Of a DNA stretch of 64,000 nt, positions 1 through 10,389 are shown piece after piece. Below the pieces are notes generated by a model. That model saw nothing but the letters and a program-made list of their open reading frames with translations. It searched no databases and was not told the origin of the DNA. A program made the position numbers and the translations under genes. How positions within the stretch are numbered: the first letter of the stretch is position 1; the number at the start of each line of letters is the position of its first letter. The stretch comes from Bacteroidota bacterium (GTDB taxonomy: Bacteria > Bacteroidota > Bacteroidia > Sphingobacteriales > Sphingobacteriaceae): contig JABDFZ010000002.1 in the NCBI GenBank assembly GCA_013286325.1, positions 1-64,000 of the forward strand. The letters run 5' to 3'.

Positions 1-76
1 TGGTGCAGAAGGGTTATCAAGCTTCAAGTGTCCCATAAGCAGAAAAATATTGTTTGGTATAAACGTTGGATTTTAA
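1..76 (+). CDS. C-terminal fragment of SusC/RagA TonB-linked outer membrane protein (cut by left edge)
   Basis: Frame 2 reads GAEGLSSFKCPISRKILFGINVGF-stop (TAA 74-76), a typical SusC C-terminal beta-strand ending, directly before a SusD gene. Confidence 0.8.
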   Translation, partial: GAEGLSSFKCPISRKILFGINVGF

Positions 77-86
77 TTAAACAGAC

Positions 87-1607
87 ATGAAAAATATAAA
101 ATATATAAAAATAGTAGTTACCATGTGTATTGCAGTAATGCTGCTTAACGCATGTAAAAAAGTTGAGCCTTCCACAGCAATTGATGAACGCTCAGCATTA
201 ACTAATCCAGGTGATATTTACACCTCTACAATAGGCAATTATGCTGAATTAAGAGACCCTGACTATACCCGGAGTGGGCATTTCCTGATGGAATATCCAA
301 GTGATAACGTTGCACAGGGACAGCCATCGTCTGATGATCTTTCCAGATGCTATAGGTATGCTACACAGATCCCTACAGGTGCTCATGCTACCGCTTTTTG
401 GACAAAAGGATACCACATTATTTTTGCGGCCAATAAAATTATTGGAGCGATACCCGATAATGCAAGCGCTGATTTAAAGCTGTTAAAAGGCGAAAACCTA
501 TATATCCGCGCAATGGTTGATTTTAATTTAGTGCGCATTTTTGGCCGGCCTTATACTCAAGGGAATGGTAACAACCCCGGCGTTCCATTATTAACCGAAA
601 GCAGTACAGATCTTTCACCCGCCAGAAGCTCTGTAAAGGATGTTTACACAGCTGTTATTGCCGATCTTCTAAAGGCCGCAGACTTGATGACAATTCCGGC
701 TACTGCAAGCCCTAAAAGCGATATCTTTGCATCGAAAGAGGTTGCTCTTGCTCTACTGTCGCGTGTGTATTTATATATGAATGATAATGCAAACGCCATT
801 AAATACGCCAACCTGGTAATTAATTCTGGTCGTTATACATTACTACAGGGAAGTGCTTATCAGGGCTACTTTAGCGTTGCACCTGAAGGTAATACAGAAA
901 CTATATTTTGTATCAGGCATACAACAACACAGGATCAGGGCTTTAGCGCCATCGGTTCAATGTACTATAGCGGATTAGGACCTGATGGAACAAGCTCCTT
1001 GACCACCCCTGGTGGACAAGGAAATACCGGATGGGGTGAGGTTTATGCATCAAAAACTTATGTAGCCGATCTTGATAAAAATCCGGGCGATCTTCGTCAT
1101 AGCTTTATTGCTCCATATACCATTAATGGTGTTTTGCAGATGAATCAAAAGCTTACACCAAACACGCCAATGTACTATATCACCAAATACAGTTTCCAGG
1201 AAGGTATTGTAACATTAAGCTCTCCGGTTTACCTGCGTTTGGCCGAAATGTATCTGAACCGTGCCGAGGCTAATGCAAAACTGGGCAACAGCCAGGCAGC
1301 TATTGATGATGTTAATATTATCCGTACCCGCGCAGGGATCCCAACTCTTACCGTTGCAAGCGCAGGAGATGTGCTTGGAGCGGTGCTTGAAGAGCGTAGA
1401 TTGGAGTTTGCCTTTGAAGGCCAGCGTTCATACGATTTGTTCAGGAACAACCTGCCTTTGATAAGAGATTATCCGGGTACACATGCATTGAACAATGTGC
1501 CGACAACAAACATTATGCAAACTATTTTGCCTACCGATGCAAGGGTAATATTTTATATACCTCAAACAGAAATAGCCATTAATCCAAAGCTTACCCAAAA
1601 TCCATAA
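87..1607 (+). CDS. RagB/SusD family nutrient uptake outer membrane lipoprotein
   Basis: Lipoprotein signal (LLNACKK), SusD-like TPR region, C-terminal RLAEMYLNRAEANAKLG and LEERRLEFAFEGQRSYDLFR motifs. Confidence 0.95.
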   Translation: MKNIKYIKIVVTMCIAVMLLNACKKVEPSTAIDERSALTNPGDIYTSTIGNYAELRDPDYTRSGHFLMEYPSDNVAQGQPSSDDLSRCYRYATQIPTGAHATAFWTKGYHIIFAANKIIGAIPDNASADLKLLKGENLYIRAMVDFNLVRIFGRPYTQGNGNNPGVPLLTESSTDLSPARSSVKDVYTAVIADLLKAADLMTIPATASPKSDIFASKEVALALLSRVYLYMNDNANAIKYANLVINSGRYTLLQGSAYQGYFSVAPEGNTETIFCIRHTTTQDQGFSAIGSMYYSGLGPDGTSSLTTPGGQGNTGWGEVYASKTYVADLDKNPGDLRHSFIAPYTINGVLQMNQKLTPNTPMYYITKYSFQEGIVTLSSPVYLRLAEMYLNRAEANAKLGNSQAAIDDVNIIRTRAGIPTLTVASAGDVLGAVLEERRLEFAFEGQRSYDLFRNNLPLIRDYPGTHALNNVPTTNIMQTILPTDARVIFYIPQTEIAINPKLTQNP

Positions 1608-1627
1608 TATATAACAATTGTTTATCC

Positions 1628-1660
1628 AACCCGCCCCTATAGTTTAGGGGCGGGTTTTTT
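1628..1660 (+). terminator. Rho-independent-like terminator after susD
   Basis: aacccgcccct-atagttt-aggggcgggtt followed by a T-run. Confidence 0.85.
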
Positions 1661-1774
1661 ATTTGTACGGGGTTAGGCCATTTGTTGCTGCGATAGGTAA
1701 ATACAATTCATTTTTCAGGTCGCTGTATCAAATTAAATTGTTTAATTTTAATACCAATTTCAAACCAATCAAAC

Positions 1775-2221
1775 ATGAAACCAAGTCATTTCCGTACCTG
1801 TATATTAGTAGCCTTTTTATGTGCTTCAGTAATTCAGGCCAGGGCACAGTCAGCTTCTCATTCAGAAGAAACAGCAATTATTTCAGCCATGAAAAACTCT
1901 GAAAACGATTGGAATAACGGAAACCTTGACAATTTTATGAAGATGTATACTGATTCATCAACCATGATGATGCCAACCGGGCCGGTTGGATTAAGCGCTA
2001 TCTGGGCGCTTTACCAGGATCATTATTTTAATGGAAAAATGCCTAAACAAAAGTTGCATTACGATGAGCTTAAAGTAACATTCCTGGGTGCAAAGTATGC
2101 ATTGTTAACCGGGAAGTTCATTCTTACGGGTAATAACCTGCCAGAGCGTTCCGGCCGTTATTCGCTGGTGATGGTGCGCACCAAAAATGGCTGGAAAATT
2201 TTGCATGATCATTCAAGTTAA
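1775..2221 (+). CDS. Secreted SnoaL/DUF4440-like (NTF2 fold) protein
   Basis: Signal peptide; ENDWNNGNLDNFMKMY...SGRYSLVMVRTKNGWKILHDHSS pattern. Confidence 0.75.
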   Translation: MKPSHFRTCILVAFLCASVIQARAQSASHSEETAIISAMKNSENDWNNGNLDNFMKMYTDSSTMMMPTGPVGLSAIWALYQDHYFNGKMPKQKLHYDELKVTFLGAKYALLTGKFILTGNNLPERSGRYSLVMVRTKNGWKILHDHSS

Positions 2222-2231
2222 CTGGGAGCCA

Positions 2232-3257
2232 TTACAGCGAATTCCGATAAGTAACCTTAAAGGGTATAGCCAGGTGCTCCTTACTGTTTGTGAGCACCAT
2301 TTCGGCAGCTTTTTCTCCCATCAGTTTAAAGTCTGTCGAAATGGTAGTAATACCGTTTAGTATGATCTTTTTTAAAGGCGTTTCGTTATAACTTATCACG
2401 CCTATATCTTCACCGATCTTTAATTTATCACCTATAATTTTTTCTATCAGCTCAACAAGGTCATCTTCCATTAAATTAATATAGACAGTGCCAGGTTGAA
2501 GAGTTTCGTTTTTGAGGTGATGGATAATATCGTATTCAAAAGCATATTGTCCGCAAAAATTCAGGAACCCGGTCAGTATCTCTTTCGAGTAGTAACTATT
2601 TTCAGGGAAGATGATCTTTAGTGTGTTGTACCCGCTTAATTTTTCGAGTAGTTGCTCCAGGGCATAATAAATATCCTGCTCAAATTTTTCATATACTGCA
2701 CCAAAGTTTCCTGTTATTCCGTCGGGCAGTTTATCCATTAATATCAGCTTGTCCTTTGGTAGTTCATTAAGTACAGGGAAAGCGTTTTCGGCGTTTTCTA
2801 TAAAATGCGGAATGATAACCAGCTTTGAATAATGATCGGTATTATTGGCGAGCAGTTTTTTAAAAACATTAAAGTTATTGTTATAGATATAAAAATCGAT
2901 AGCAGCATTACTACCCAGCGTTTCGGCAAAAGCATCATAAATGATCTTTTTATGGCTGCTCAGCTTGTTAAATAATAACAACACTTTTATTGGCTGATTG
3001 AAAGAAGTATTCGATATAAAATAGCCCTTGCCGGCTATTGACTTGATAACATTATATCTCCTTAACTCCTTATATGCGCGCTCAATAGTATTACGAGAAA
3101 CCTCGAAGGCAATGCTAAGATCATTTATTGATGGCAGGATATCATCCTTTTCAATTTTTTGGTCCTCAATTCCGCGTAAAATAGAATTGCTTATCTGCAG
3201 GTACTTAGGGGTGATGGAGTATTCATCAATATGAATGATCTTTAAATAGTTTTTCAT
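2232..3257 (-). CDS. GntR-family transcriptional regulator with periplasmic-binding-like effector domain
   Basis: N-terminal GntR wHTH (LPSINDLSIAFEVSRNTIERAYKELR) and LacI-like C-terminal domain. Confidence 0.9.
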   Translation of the reverse strand: MKNYLKIIHIDEYSITPKYLQISNSILRGIEDQKIEKDDILPSINDLSIAFEVSRNTIERAYKELRRYNVIKSIAGKGYFISNTSFNQPIKVLLLFNKLSSHKKIIYDAFAETLGSNAAIDFYIYNNNFNVFKKLLANNTDHYSKLVIIPHFIENAENAFPVLNELPKDKLILMDKLPDGITGNFGAVYEKFEQDIYYALEQLLEKLSGYNTLKIIFPENSYYSKEILTGFLNFCGQYAFEYDIIHHLKNETLQPGTVYINLMEDDLVELIEKIIGDKLKIGEDIGVISYNETPLKKIILNGITTISTDFKLMGEKAAEMVLTNSKEHLAIPFKVTYRNSL

Positions 3258-3313
3258 CAGGCTAAAACCGGCTTTTGCTTTAAAAAGTAAAGCTAAATAA
3301 ATTGAAACTATTT

Positions 3314-3374
3314 CCCCTACCCTCTTTGCGGACAGAAGTGAGTTGACAAGCGTAGCGAAGTTGGGCTGAGTTTA
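3314..3374. repeat. Degenerate copy of the CCCTCTTT...CAAGCGNAGCG...TGAGT dispersed repeat
   Basis: ccctaccctctttgcgg...gttgacaagcgtagcgaagttgggctgagttta resembles 18461, 52050 and 63393 copies, but stem 1 is lost. Confidence 0.5.
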
Positions 3375-3468
3375 GGAAAATGTTACATCATAAGACAGTA
3401 CAGGATGGTTAACTAAAAGCATTTTCCTTAACTTGCCTATACAATTAAATACAACCTAATTACCAGAG

Positions 3469-6186
3469 ATGAGAAAGCTTATTATTTTGCTTACTGCCCT
3501 AACCATCGGAACAGCCTGTTTAGCGCAGGTAAAAGTTCAGTATTTACTTACCGAAAACAAAGTCGACCCTAATAGCATAGATGCAATTAACCCGAGGTTT
3601 AGCTGGCAAATAAATGCGGGCGACAAACGGGATGTGATGCAAACAGCTTACGAAATAAAGGCAAGCGCAGCAAAAGATAAGCGCGAAGTTTGGAAAACCG
3701 GAAAGGTAATGTCCGATCAATCAATGTACATAACTTACAAGGGCGCTCCACTGGTATCAGGACAAAAATATACATGGCAGGTAAGGATTTGGGACAACGC
3801 CGGCAAAGCCTCCGCCTGGAGCGAACCGGCTACCTGGCAAATGGGACTGCTTACCCCAGCCGACTGGAAAGCCAAATGGATAACCCCAGGTTTTAAGGAA
3901 GATTCGGTAAACCGCCCAAGCCCATTATTTCGCAAAGGGTTTTCGCTAACAAAGAAAGTAAGATCAGCAATGGCCTATATTACCGCACATGGCTTATATG
4001 AGGCACAGATAAATGGCCATCGTATTGGCGATGCCTATTTAACCCCCGGATGGACCAGTTATAACAAACGCCTGGAATATCAGGTTTACGACGTTACCAG
4101 TTTATTACAGCCTGGCCAAAATGCAGTAGGCGCTATGCTTGGCAATGGCTGGTACAGGGGATATTTTGGTTACGACCCTAAGCCGAATCTATATGGAAAA
4201 GATATTGCCTTGTTATTCCAATTGGAGGTTACCTATACCGATGGAAGTACTGACACTATCATCTCCGACGATAGCTGGAAATCATCAACAGGACCGGTGA
4301 GGTTTGCGGAGATTTATTATGGTGCAACCATTGATAACCGGATGCAGCAAAAAAACTGGTCGACTGTGAGTTTTGATGATAAAGGCTGGTCGGGCGTAAC
4401 AGTGAAGGATTTTTCGAAAGATGTTTTGATCGCTACCTATAATGAACCCGTAAGGAAACACGAAACCTTTAAACCGGTTAAGATATTTAAGACACCAAAA
4501 GGCGAACAGGTAATTGATTTTGGGCAAAACCTGGTTGGCTGGGTACAAATGAAGGTTAAAGGCCATGCTGGCGACACCATAAAGATTTCGCATGCAGAGG
4601 TTATTGACAAGATCGGCAATTTTTATACTGAGAACCTGCGTACAGCAAGATCGCAGGATATTTATATTCTTAAAGGCGGCGAAGAAGAAACTTTTGAACC
4701 ACAGTTCACCTGGCAGGGTTTCAGATTTATAAAAGTTGAAGGTTATCCCGGCGATCTGAAACCTGAAAACTTTACAGCTATTGCACTTTATTCGGATATG
4801 AAGCCTGCAGGTAATTTTTCCTGCTCAAATGCGTCCATTAATCAACTACAGCACAATATACAATGGGGGCAAAAGGGTAATTTTTTAGATGTACCTACCG
4901 ATTGCCCGCAGCGGGATGAACGCCTTGGCTGGACTGGCGATGCGCAGGCATTTTCGCGCACGGCAACTTTTAATATGAACGTGCATAACTTTTTTACCAA
5001 ATGGCTTAAAGATGTTGCTGCTGATCAATATTCAAGCGGGAGCATACCTTTTGTAATACCCAATGTATTAAGAGCAGGTAACTACGAAATGGGAGGAAGT
5101 ACAGGATGGGCCGATGTTGCTACCATTATTCCCTGGAATATGTACCTGGCCTATGGTGATAAACAGATACTGGAGAACCAGTATAATAGCATGAAGGCTT
5201 GGGTAAAATACATGCAGGATAAAAGTAAAAATGACCTGTGGAACACCGGGAACCACTTTGGCGACTGGCTTTTTTACAGCGTAAATGATGATACAGATGG
5301 TAGCTCGGCCATTACCAGCAAATATTTAATAGCACAATGCTTTTATGCACATTCAACCCAGCTGGTTATTAACGCAGCTAAGGTTTTAGGTAAAAAGGAT
5401 GATGAGGCTTATTATACAGATCTGCTTGCAAAGGTGAAAAAGGCTTACATCAATGAATATGTAACACCGAACGGGCTGATCTCGTCCGATACGCAAACCG
5501 CTTATGTGCTGGCACTGGAGTTTGATATGCTGCCCGAAAATTTAAGGCAGCAGGCCGCCGACAGGCTGGTTAGTAATATCCGCAGATACGATAATCACTT
5601 AACAACGGGCTTTTTAGGTACGCCCTACCTGTGCCGTGTGCTGAGCCGTTTTGGGCATGCCGATGTGGCTTACAGGTTATTATTGCAGGATACTTATCCA
5701 TCATGGCTATATCCTGTAAAAATGGGTGCAACCACTATTTGGGAAAGATGGGACGGTATCCGTCCTGACGGAACATTCGAAGCGCCATCAATGAACTCTT
5801 ATAATCACTATGCCTACGGTGCAATTGGTGATTGGATGTACCGTGTTATTGCAGGCATTGATACCAAAGAGGATGCCCCTGGTTATAAACAAATAATAAT
5901 AAAACCAACTATCGGTGGGAACCTGCAAAACGCATCAGCTGATTATGAGACCAATTATGGAAAAGTAAGCTCGCATTGGAAACTGGATGGCACTAACCTG
6001 TTGCTCGATGTGGAGATTCCGGCAAATACAACGGCAACCATTTATATCCCCGGCAGTAGCGCCATTTTAGAGAGCGGTAAGCCAATTTCATCTGAACCGG
6101 AGATAAAACCTGGCGACGCTATTGCTGGATATACAGTGGTTAATGTTGGTTCAGGTGTTTATCATTTTAGTACTATAAAACCATAA
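3469..6186 (+). CDS. Alpha-L-rhamnosidase (GH78)
   Basis: VPTDCPQRDERLGWTGDAQAFSRTA, GATTIWERWDGIRPDG motifs; signal peptide. Confidence 0.95.
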   Translation: MRKLIILLTALTIGTACLAQVKVQYLLTENKVDPNSIDAINPRFSWQINAGDKRDVMQTAYEIKASAAKDKREVWKTGKVMSDQSMYITYKGAPLVSGQKYTWQVRIWDNAGKASAWSEPATWQMGLLTPADWKAKWITPGFKEDSVNRPSPLFRKGFSLTKKVRSAMAYITAHGLYEAQINGHRIGDAYLTPGWTSYNKRLEYQVYDVTSLLQPGQNAVGAMLGNGWYRGYFGYDPKPNLYGKDIALLFQLEVTYTDGSTDTIISDDSWKSSTGPVRFAEIYYGATIDNRMQQKNWSTVSFDDKGWSGVTVKDFSKDVLIATYNEPVRKHETFKPVKIFKTPKGEQVIDFGQNLVGWVQMKVKGHAGDTIKISHAEVIDKIGNFYTENLRTARSQDIYILKGGEEETFEPQFTWQGFRFIKVEGYPGDLKPENFTAIALYSDMKPAGNFSCSNASINQLQHNIQWGQKGNFLDVPTDCPQRDERLGWTGDAQAFSRTATFNMNVHNFFTKWLKDVAADQYSSGSIPFVIPNVLRAGNYEMGGSTGWADVATIIPWNMYLAYGDKQILENQYNSMKAWVKYMQDKSKNDLWNTGNHFGDWLFYSVNDDTDGSSAITSKYLIAQCFYAHSTQLVINAAKVLGKKDDEAYYTDLLAKVKKAYINEYVTPNGLISSDTQTAYVLALEFDMLPENLRQQAADRLVSNIRRYDNHLTTGFLGTPYLCRVLSRFGHADVAYRLLLQDTYPSWLYPVKMGATTIWERWDGIRPDGTFEAPSMNSYNHYAYGAIGDWMYRVIAGIDTKEDAPGYKQIIIKPTIGGNLQNASADYETNYGKVSSHWKLDGTNLLLDVEIPANTTATIYIPGSSAILESGKPISSEPEIKPGDAIAGYTVVNVGSGVYHFSTIKP

Positions 6187-6196
6187 ACATCCATTT

Positions 6197-6229
6197 TGTC
6201 ATTGCGAGGAACGAAGCAATCTCGTCGCT
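6197..6229. repeat. Half copy of the TGTCATTGCGAG-type intergenic repeat
   Basis: tgtcattgcgaggaacgaagcaatctcgtcgct matches the left part of the 13101-13193 element. Confidence 0.75.
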
Positions 6230-6277
6230 ACTTAACGAATAGAAAGATGACGGACATACATATTTAATCAACCAACA

Positions 6278-7357
6278 ATGGGCACAATATTTGGCGTTTT
6301 TTTTCACTTCCTGGGGGGCTTTGCCTCGGGCAGCTTTTATATTCCGTATAAAAAAGTAAAAGGCTGGGCCTGGGAAAGCTTCTGGATAGTTGGGGGGATA
6401 TTTTCGTGGCTTATTGTGCCGCCGCTGGCTGCCTGGCTTACCATCCCGGGTTTTGCGGAGATCATCAAAAGCACAGGTATTGATGTTATCGGGTGGACAT
6501 ATCTGATGGGGCTTTTGTGGGGGATCGGCGGTTTAACATACGGCCTTGGGGTAAGGTACCTGGGGGTATCATTAGGCAGCACAATCATACTGGGGCTTTG
6601 CGCAGTTTTTGGTTCGCTGGTTCCATCGGTATATTATAAATTTTTCCCGAAGGCTGGTAAAGATACTATAACCACGCTCATCAATGCGCATTGGGGGCAA
6701 ATGGTATTGCTGGGTATATTCATTTGCGTTATCGGCATAATTATATGCGGCAAGGCAGGCACAATGAAAGAAAAAGACCTCGCCAAAAACTCATCAGCAA
6801 AAGAAGAAAATAAAGACTATCGCTTTGGGCTTGGCATTTTTGTGGCTATTGTATCGGGTATTTTAAGTGCCTGTTTCAACTTTGGTTTGGAAGCCGGCAA
6901 ATCAATGGCCGATACGGCCAATACCATTTGGGTAGCCGCACATCCAGCACAGGGAAATTTTCTGTTCAGGAATAACGTGGTCTATATTGTAGTGTTATGG
7001 GGCGGCCTTACCACTAATTTTATATGGTGCATGATACTGAATGCCCGTAATAAAACATTTAGCAATTATACCGACGCTAAAACCCCGTTGCTCAAAAACT
7101 ACCTGTTTTCGGCATTGGCCGGCACAACCTGGTTTTTGCAGTTCTTTTTTTATGGAATGGGAGAAAGCAGGCTCGGTAACGGAGCAAGCTCATGGATTTT
7201 GCATATGGCCTTTATTATACTGATAGCCAACGTTTGGGGGCTGATTTTAAAGGAATGGAAGGGTGTAAGTAAAAAAGCATTTACGACAGTTATTTTAGGG
7301 ATAGCTGTAATTATTTTATCAGTTATTGTAGTTGGCTACGGTAACGCTATTAAGTAG
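6278..7357 (+). CDS. rhaT: L-rhamnose/H+ symporter RhaT
   Basis: Multi-TM protein, FHFLGGFASGSFYIPYKKVKGWAWESFWIVGG; located in rhamnose locus. Confidence 0.92.
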   Translation: MGTIFGVFFHFLGGFASGSFYIPYKKVKGWAWESFWIVGGIFSWLIVPPLAAWLTIPGFAEIIKSTGIDVIGWTYLMGLLWGIGGLTYGLGVRYLGVSLGSTIILGLCAVFGSLVPSVYYKFFPKAGKDTITTLINAHWGQMVLLGIFICVIGIIICGKAGTMKEKDLAKNSSAKEENKDYRFGLGIFVAIVSGILSACFNFGLEAGKSMADTANTIWVAAHPAQGNFLFRNNVVYIVVLWGGLTTNFIWCMILNARNKTFSNYTDAKTPLLKNYLFSALAGTTWFLQFFFYGMGESRLGNGASSWILHMAFIILIANVWGLILKEWKGVSKKAFTTVILGIAVIILSVIVVGYGNAIK

Positions 7358-7415
7358 AGGGGGGAGTTGGGAGCCATGACGTTCTTTGCTCTTTCTGTTA
7401 ATAAACATTAAAAAC

Positions 7416-9536
7416 ATGTCTGTCAGAAAAACAAATTTTAAGTATGTAAGCTATTTATGGGACGATGCCAAAGCCGCTGAGCTTGCTGGCGATGAAGTAG
7501 CTTTACTTATTTACCGCTCAAATCTTTTAGGGGCCGATCTGCGCCTCACAAATTATGGTGGTGGCAATACATCGTGCAAGGTTACGGCCAAAGACCCTTT
7601 AACAGGTGAAGATACCGAAGTAATGTGGGTAAAAGGATCGGGCGGCGACCTTGGGACGTTAAAAAAAAGCGGACTGGCAGTCTTGTATGTTAACCGCTTG
7701 CGCAGCCTTACCAATGTTTATCGCGGTATTGAGCACGAGGATGAAATGGTTGAGCTATTTAATCACTGCATTTTCGATCTTAGCTCAAAGGCGCCATCAA
7801 TAGATACCCCGCTACATGGCTTTTTACCTTTCAAGCATATCGACCACCTGCACCCCGATGCTGCAATTGCTATCGCGGCAGCAAAAGATGGTAAAAAAAT
7901 AACCCGGGAGCTTTTTAAAGGTACAATCGGCTGGGTTGAATGGCAGCGGCCCGGCTTTGATCTGGGATTGAAGTTAAAGCAATGCCTCGACGAAAATCCC
8001 GGCATAAGAGGAATAATGCTTGGTTCGCATGGTTTATTTACCTGGGGCGATACCGCGTATGAAAGTTATATGAACACCCTTGAGGTAATTGAGCAAAGCG
8101 CTGAATACCTGGAGCAGAGCTATGGCAAAAAGAGCCTGGTATTTGGCGGGAGTAAAGTTATTAGCCCAAATGAAGAAATCCGCAGAAAACAGGCCATTGC
8201 AATAGCTCCTGTTCTTAGAGGTTTTTGCTCGGGAAACGTCAGGATGGTTGGTCATTTTACAGATGACAGCAGGGTACTTGAATTTATCAATTCAAATGAT
8301 TTAGACAGATTAGCTCCAATGGGTACCAGCTGCCCGGATCATTTTTTGCGGACAAAGATAAGCCCGTTGGTATTAGCCCTTGCGCCTGAAGAAGATCTGG
8401 GCGATACCCAATCTATAAAAAATAAGCTTGCACCGGCTTTTGAGGCTTATCGTAAAATGTATGCAGCGTATTACGAAAGCTGCAAGCACCCGAACAGCCC
8501 GGCCATGCGTGATGCCAACCCGGTAGTTGTTTTGTACCCGGGTATAGGGATGTTCACCTTCGCAAAAGATAAACAAACTGCACGCGTAGCCGCCGAGTTT
8601 TACATTAACGCCATTAATGTAATGAAAGGCGCCGAAGCAATATCTGAGTATACTTCCCTGCCACGGCAGGAAGCATTTAATATTGAGTATTGGCTGCTGG
8701 AAGAAGCAAAATTGCAGCGCATGCCAAAACCCAAAGCACTTTCGGGCCGTATTGCGCTTGTTACAGGCAGCGCCGGGGGCATAGGAAAAGCTATAGCCAA
8801 AAAGTTTGCCGATGAAGGCGCTTGTGTAGTTATAAATGACAATGACGCCACCCGACTGGCACATGCCGCAGATGAGTTTTTGAAACAATACGGTAAGGAT
8901 GTTTACACTTCGGCATTGCTGGATGTAACCGATAAAGCGGCTATAAATAAAGCATTTGAAGCCGCAGTTTTAGCTTTTGGCGGTGTAGACCTCATTGTGA
9001 ATTGTGCTGGCCTATCTATCTCCAAACCAATTGAAGATCACACCGAAAAGGACTGGGACTTGCTTTATGATGTGTTGGTAAAGGGCCAGTTTTTGGTTAC
9101 ACAGGCCGGGGTTGAAATTATGCGGAAGCAGGACTCAGGCGGCGATGTATTAAATATTGTAAGCAAAAACGCATTGGTATCGGGGCCTAATAATGCAGGC
9201 TATGGTTCGGCAAAGGCCGCTCAGCTACACCTAAGCCGCCTGAACGCAGCCGAATTAGGTAAAGACAACATCCGTGTAAACGTAGTTAATCCTGATGCTG
9301 TAATAGCCGACAGTAAAATATGGGAAGGCGATTGGGCGGCAGGCCGTGCAAAAGCTTATGGGGTAACCGTAGAAGAATTACCTGCCTACTATGCTAAAAG
9401 AACATTGCTGAATGAGATCATCCTCCCTGAAGATATCGCTAACGCATGCTTTGTTTTTGTTGGCGGCTTGCTCAATAAATCAACAGGTAATGTTTTGAAT
9501 GTAGATGGCGGGGTTGCAATGGCATTTGTGCGGTAG
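7416..9536 (+). CDS. Bifunctional rhamnulose-1-phosphate aldolase / short-chain dehydrogenase
   Basis: N-terminal class II aldolase (TNYGGGNTSCK) and C-terminal SDR (GRIALVTGSAGGIGKAIA); ATG at 7416 preferred over TTG at 7386. Confidence 0.93.
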   Translation: MSVRKTNFKYVSYLWDDAKAAELAGDEVALLIYRSNLLGADLRLTNYGGGNTSCKVTAKDPLTGEDTEVMWVKGSGGDLGTLKKSGLAVLYVNRLRSLTNVYRGIEHEDEMVELFNHCIFDLSSKAPSIDTPLHGFLPFKHIDHLHPDAAIAIAAAKDGKKITRELFKGTIGWVEWQRPGFDLGLKLKQCLDENPGIRGIMLGSHGLFTWGDTAYESYMNTLEVIEQSAEYLEQSYGKKSLVFGGSKVISPNEEIRRKQAIAIAPVLRGFCSGNVRMVGHFTDDSRVLEFINSNDLDRLAPMGTSCPDHFLRTKISPLVLALAPEEDLGDTQSIKNKLAPAFEAYRKMYAAYYESCKHPNSPAMRDANPVVVLYPGIGMFTFAKDKQTARVAAEFYINAINVMKGAEAISEYTSLPRQEAFNIEYWLLEEAKLQRMPKPKALSGRIALVTGSAGGIGKAIAKKFADEGACVVINDNDATRLAHAADEFLKQYGKDVYTSALLDVTDKAAINKAFEAAVLAFGGVDLIVNCAGLSISKPIEDHTEKDWDLLYDVLVKGQFLVTQAGVEIMRKQDSGGDVLNIVSKNALVSGPNNAGYGSAKAAQLHLSRLNAAELGKDNIRVNVVNPDAVIADSKIWEGDWAAGRAKAYGVTVEELPAYYAKRTLLNEIILPEDIANACFVFVGGLLNKSTGNVLNVDGGVAMAFVR

Positions 9537-9646
9537 CGTCGCGTCACCTATGAATTAATGTTAGCCAGTAGTATTTATACAAAAAGTGTAAACCATGTTT
9601 TTTTCAAAAAAAGCAATTCAAGAAATTGATTAACAGATACTTATAT

Positions 9647-9695
9647 GTGGGTTTACATTGAAAAGTGTAAACCCAATGTAAACCCACTTTTTTTT
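9647..9695 (+). terminator. Terminator-like hairpin with T-tract
   Basis: gtgggtttacattg / caatgtaaacccac perfect 14-bp arms followed by T8. Confidence 0.75.
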
Positions 9696-9769
9696 ATTTG
9701 ATTCAATTTCAATGCAAGGCAATACGTCAATTTGTGGTGATATAACAGTAGAAAATAAATTCATTATTT

Positions 9770-10222
9770 GTGGTTAAAATAGAACTGTTGACCCATATTA
9801 ATGCCCCCATTGAGCGATGTTTTAATATTGCACGCAGTATTGATGTGCATGTAGCATCAACTAAACAAACCGGGGAACAAGCCATCGGCGGACGTACAAG
9901 CGGGTTAATTGAGTTAGGTGAGACAGTTACCTGGAGGGCCAAACATTTCGGCATCTGGCAAAACCTGACTTCAAAAATCACAGAATTTGAGTATCCCAAT
10001 TATTTCACAGATGAGATGGTAAGCGGCGCCTTTAAAAGCTTTCGGCACGAGCATCTTTTTTATGCCGTGAATGATCAAACCGTAATGAAGGATATATTCA
10101 TATTCGAGTCTCCATATGGAATATTGGGAAAGGTTGCCAATTTTCTTTTTTTAGGCAGATACATGCAAAACCTTTTAATCAAGCGGAATAAGGTAATAAA
10201 AGAGGTTGTCGAAAAGCAATAA
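9770..10222 (+). CDS. SRPBCC family protein
   Basis: LLTHINAPIERCFNIARSIDVHVAS...HEHLFYAVNDQTVMKDIFIFESPYG; GTG start. Confidence 0.8.
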   Translation: MVKIELLTHINAPIERCFNIARSIDVHVASTKQTGEQAIGGRTSGLIELGETVTWRAKHFGIWQNLTSKITEFEYPNYFTDEMVSGAFKSFRHEHLFYAVNDQTVMKDIFIFESPYGILGKVANFLFLGRYMQNLLIKRNKVIKEVVEKQ

Positions 10223-10249
10223 TCGCTGTGATTTATTCCAATTTAACCA

Positions 10250-10376
10250 CGCAGTCGCTCGGCTCTGCCGGGTGACGATTATATTGAGGCGTCTCGCCAA
10301 GATGTAAACAAATATCTATTGAATATAGGCCAGAGGCCCGTTAATACTGGTCACTAGGCAGAGCCGAGCGACTGCG
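10250..10376. repeat. MITE-like element with 20-bp perfect inverted termini
   Basis: CGCAGTCGCTCGGCTCTGCC (10250-10269) / GGCAGAGCCGAGCGACTGCG (10357-10376). Confidence 0.8.
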
Positions 10377-10389
10377 GAGTAATGCCCTC

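Noticed and set aside
8373-8888. 171-aa ORF antisense to the aldolase/dehydrogenase
   Set aside because: Shadow of a well-supported CDS; no recognisable domain.
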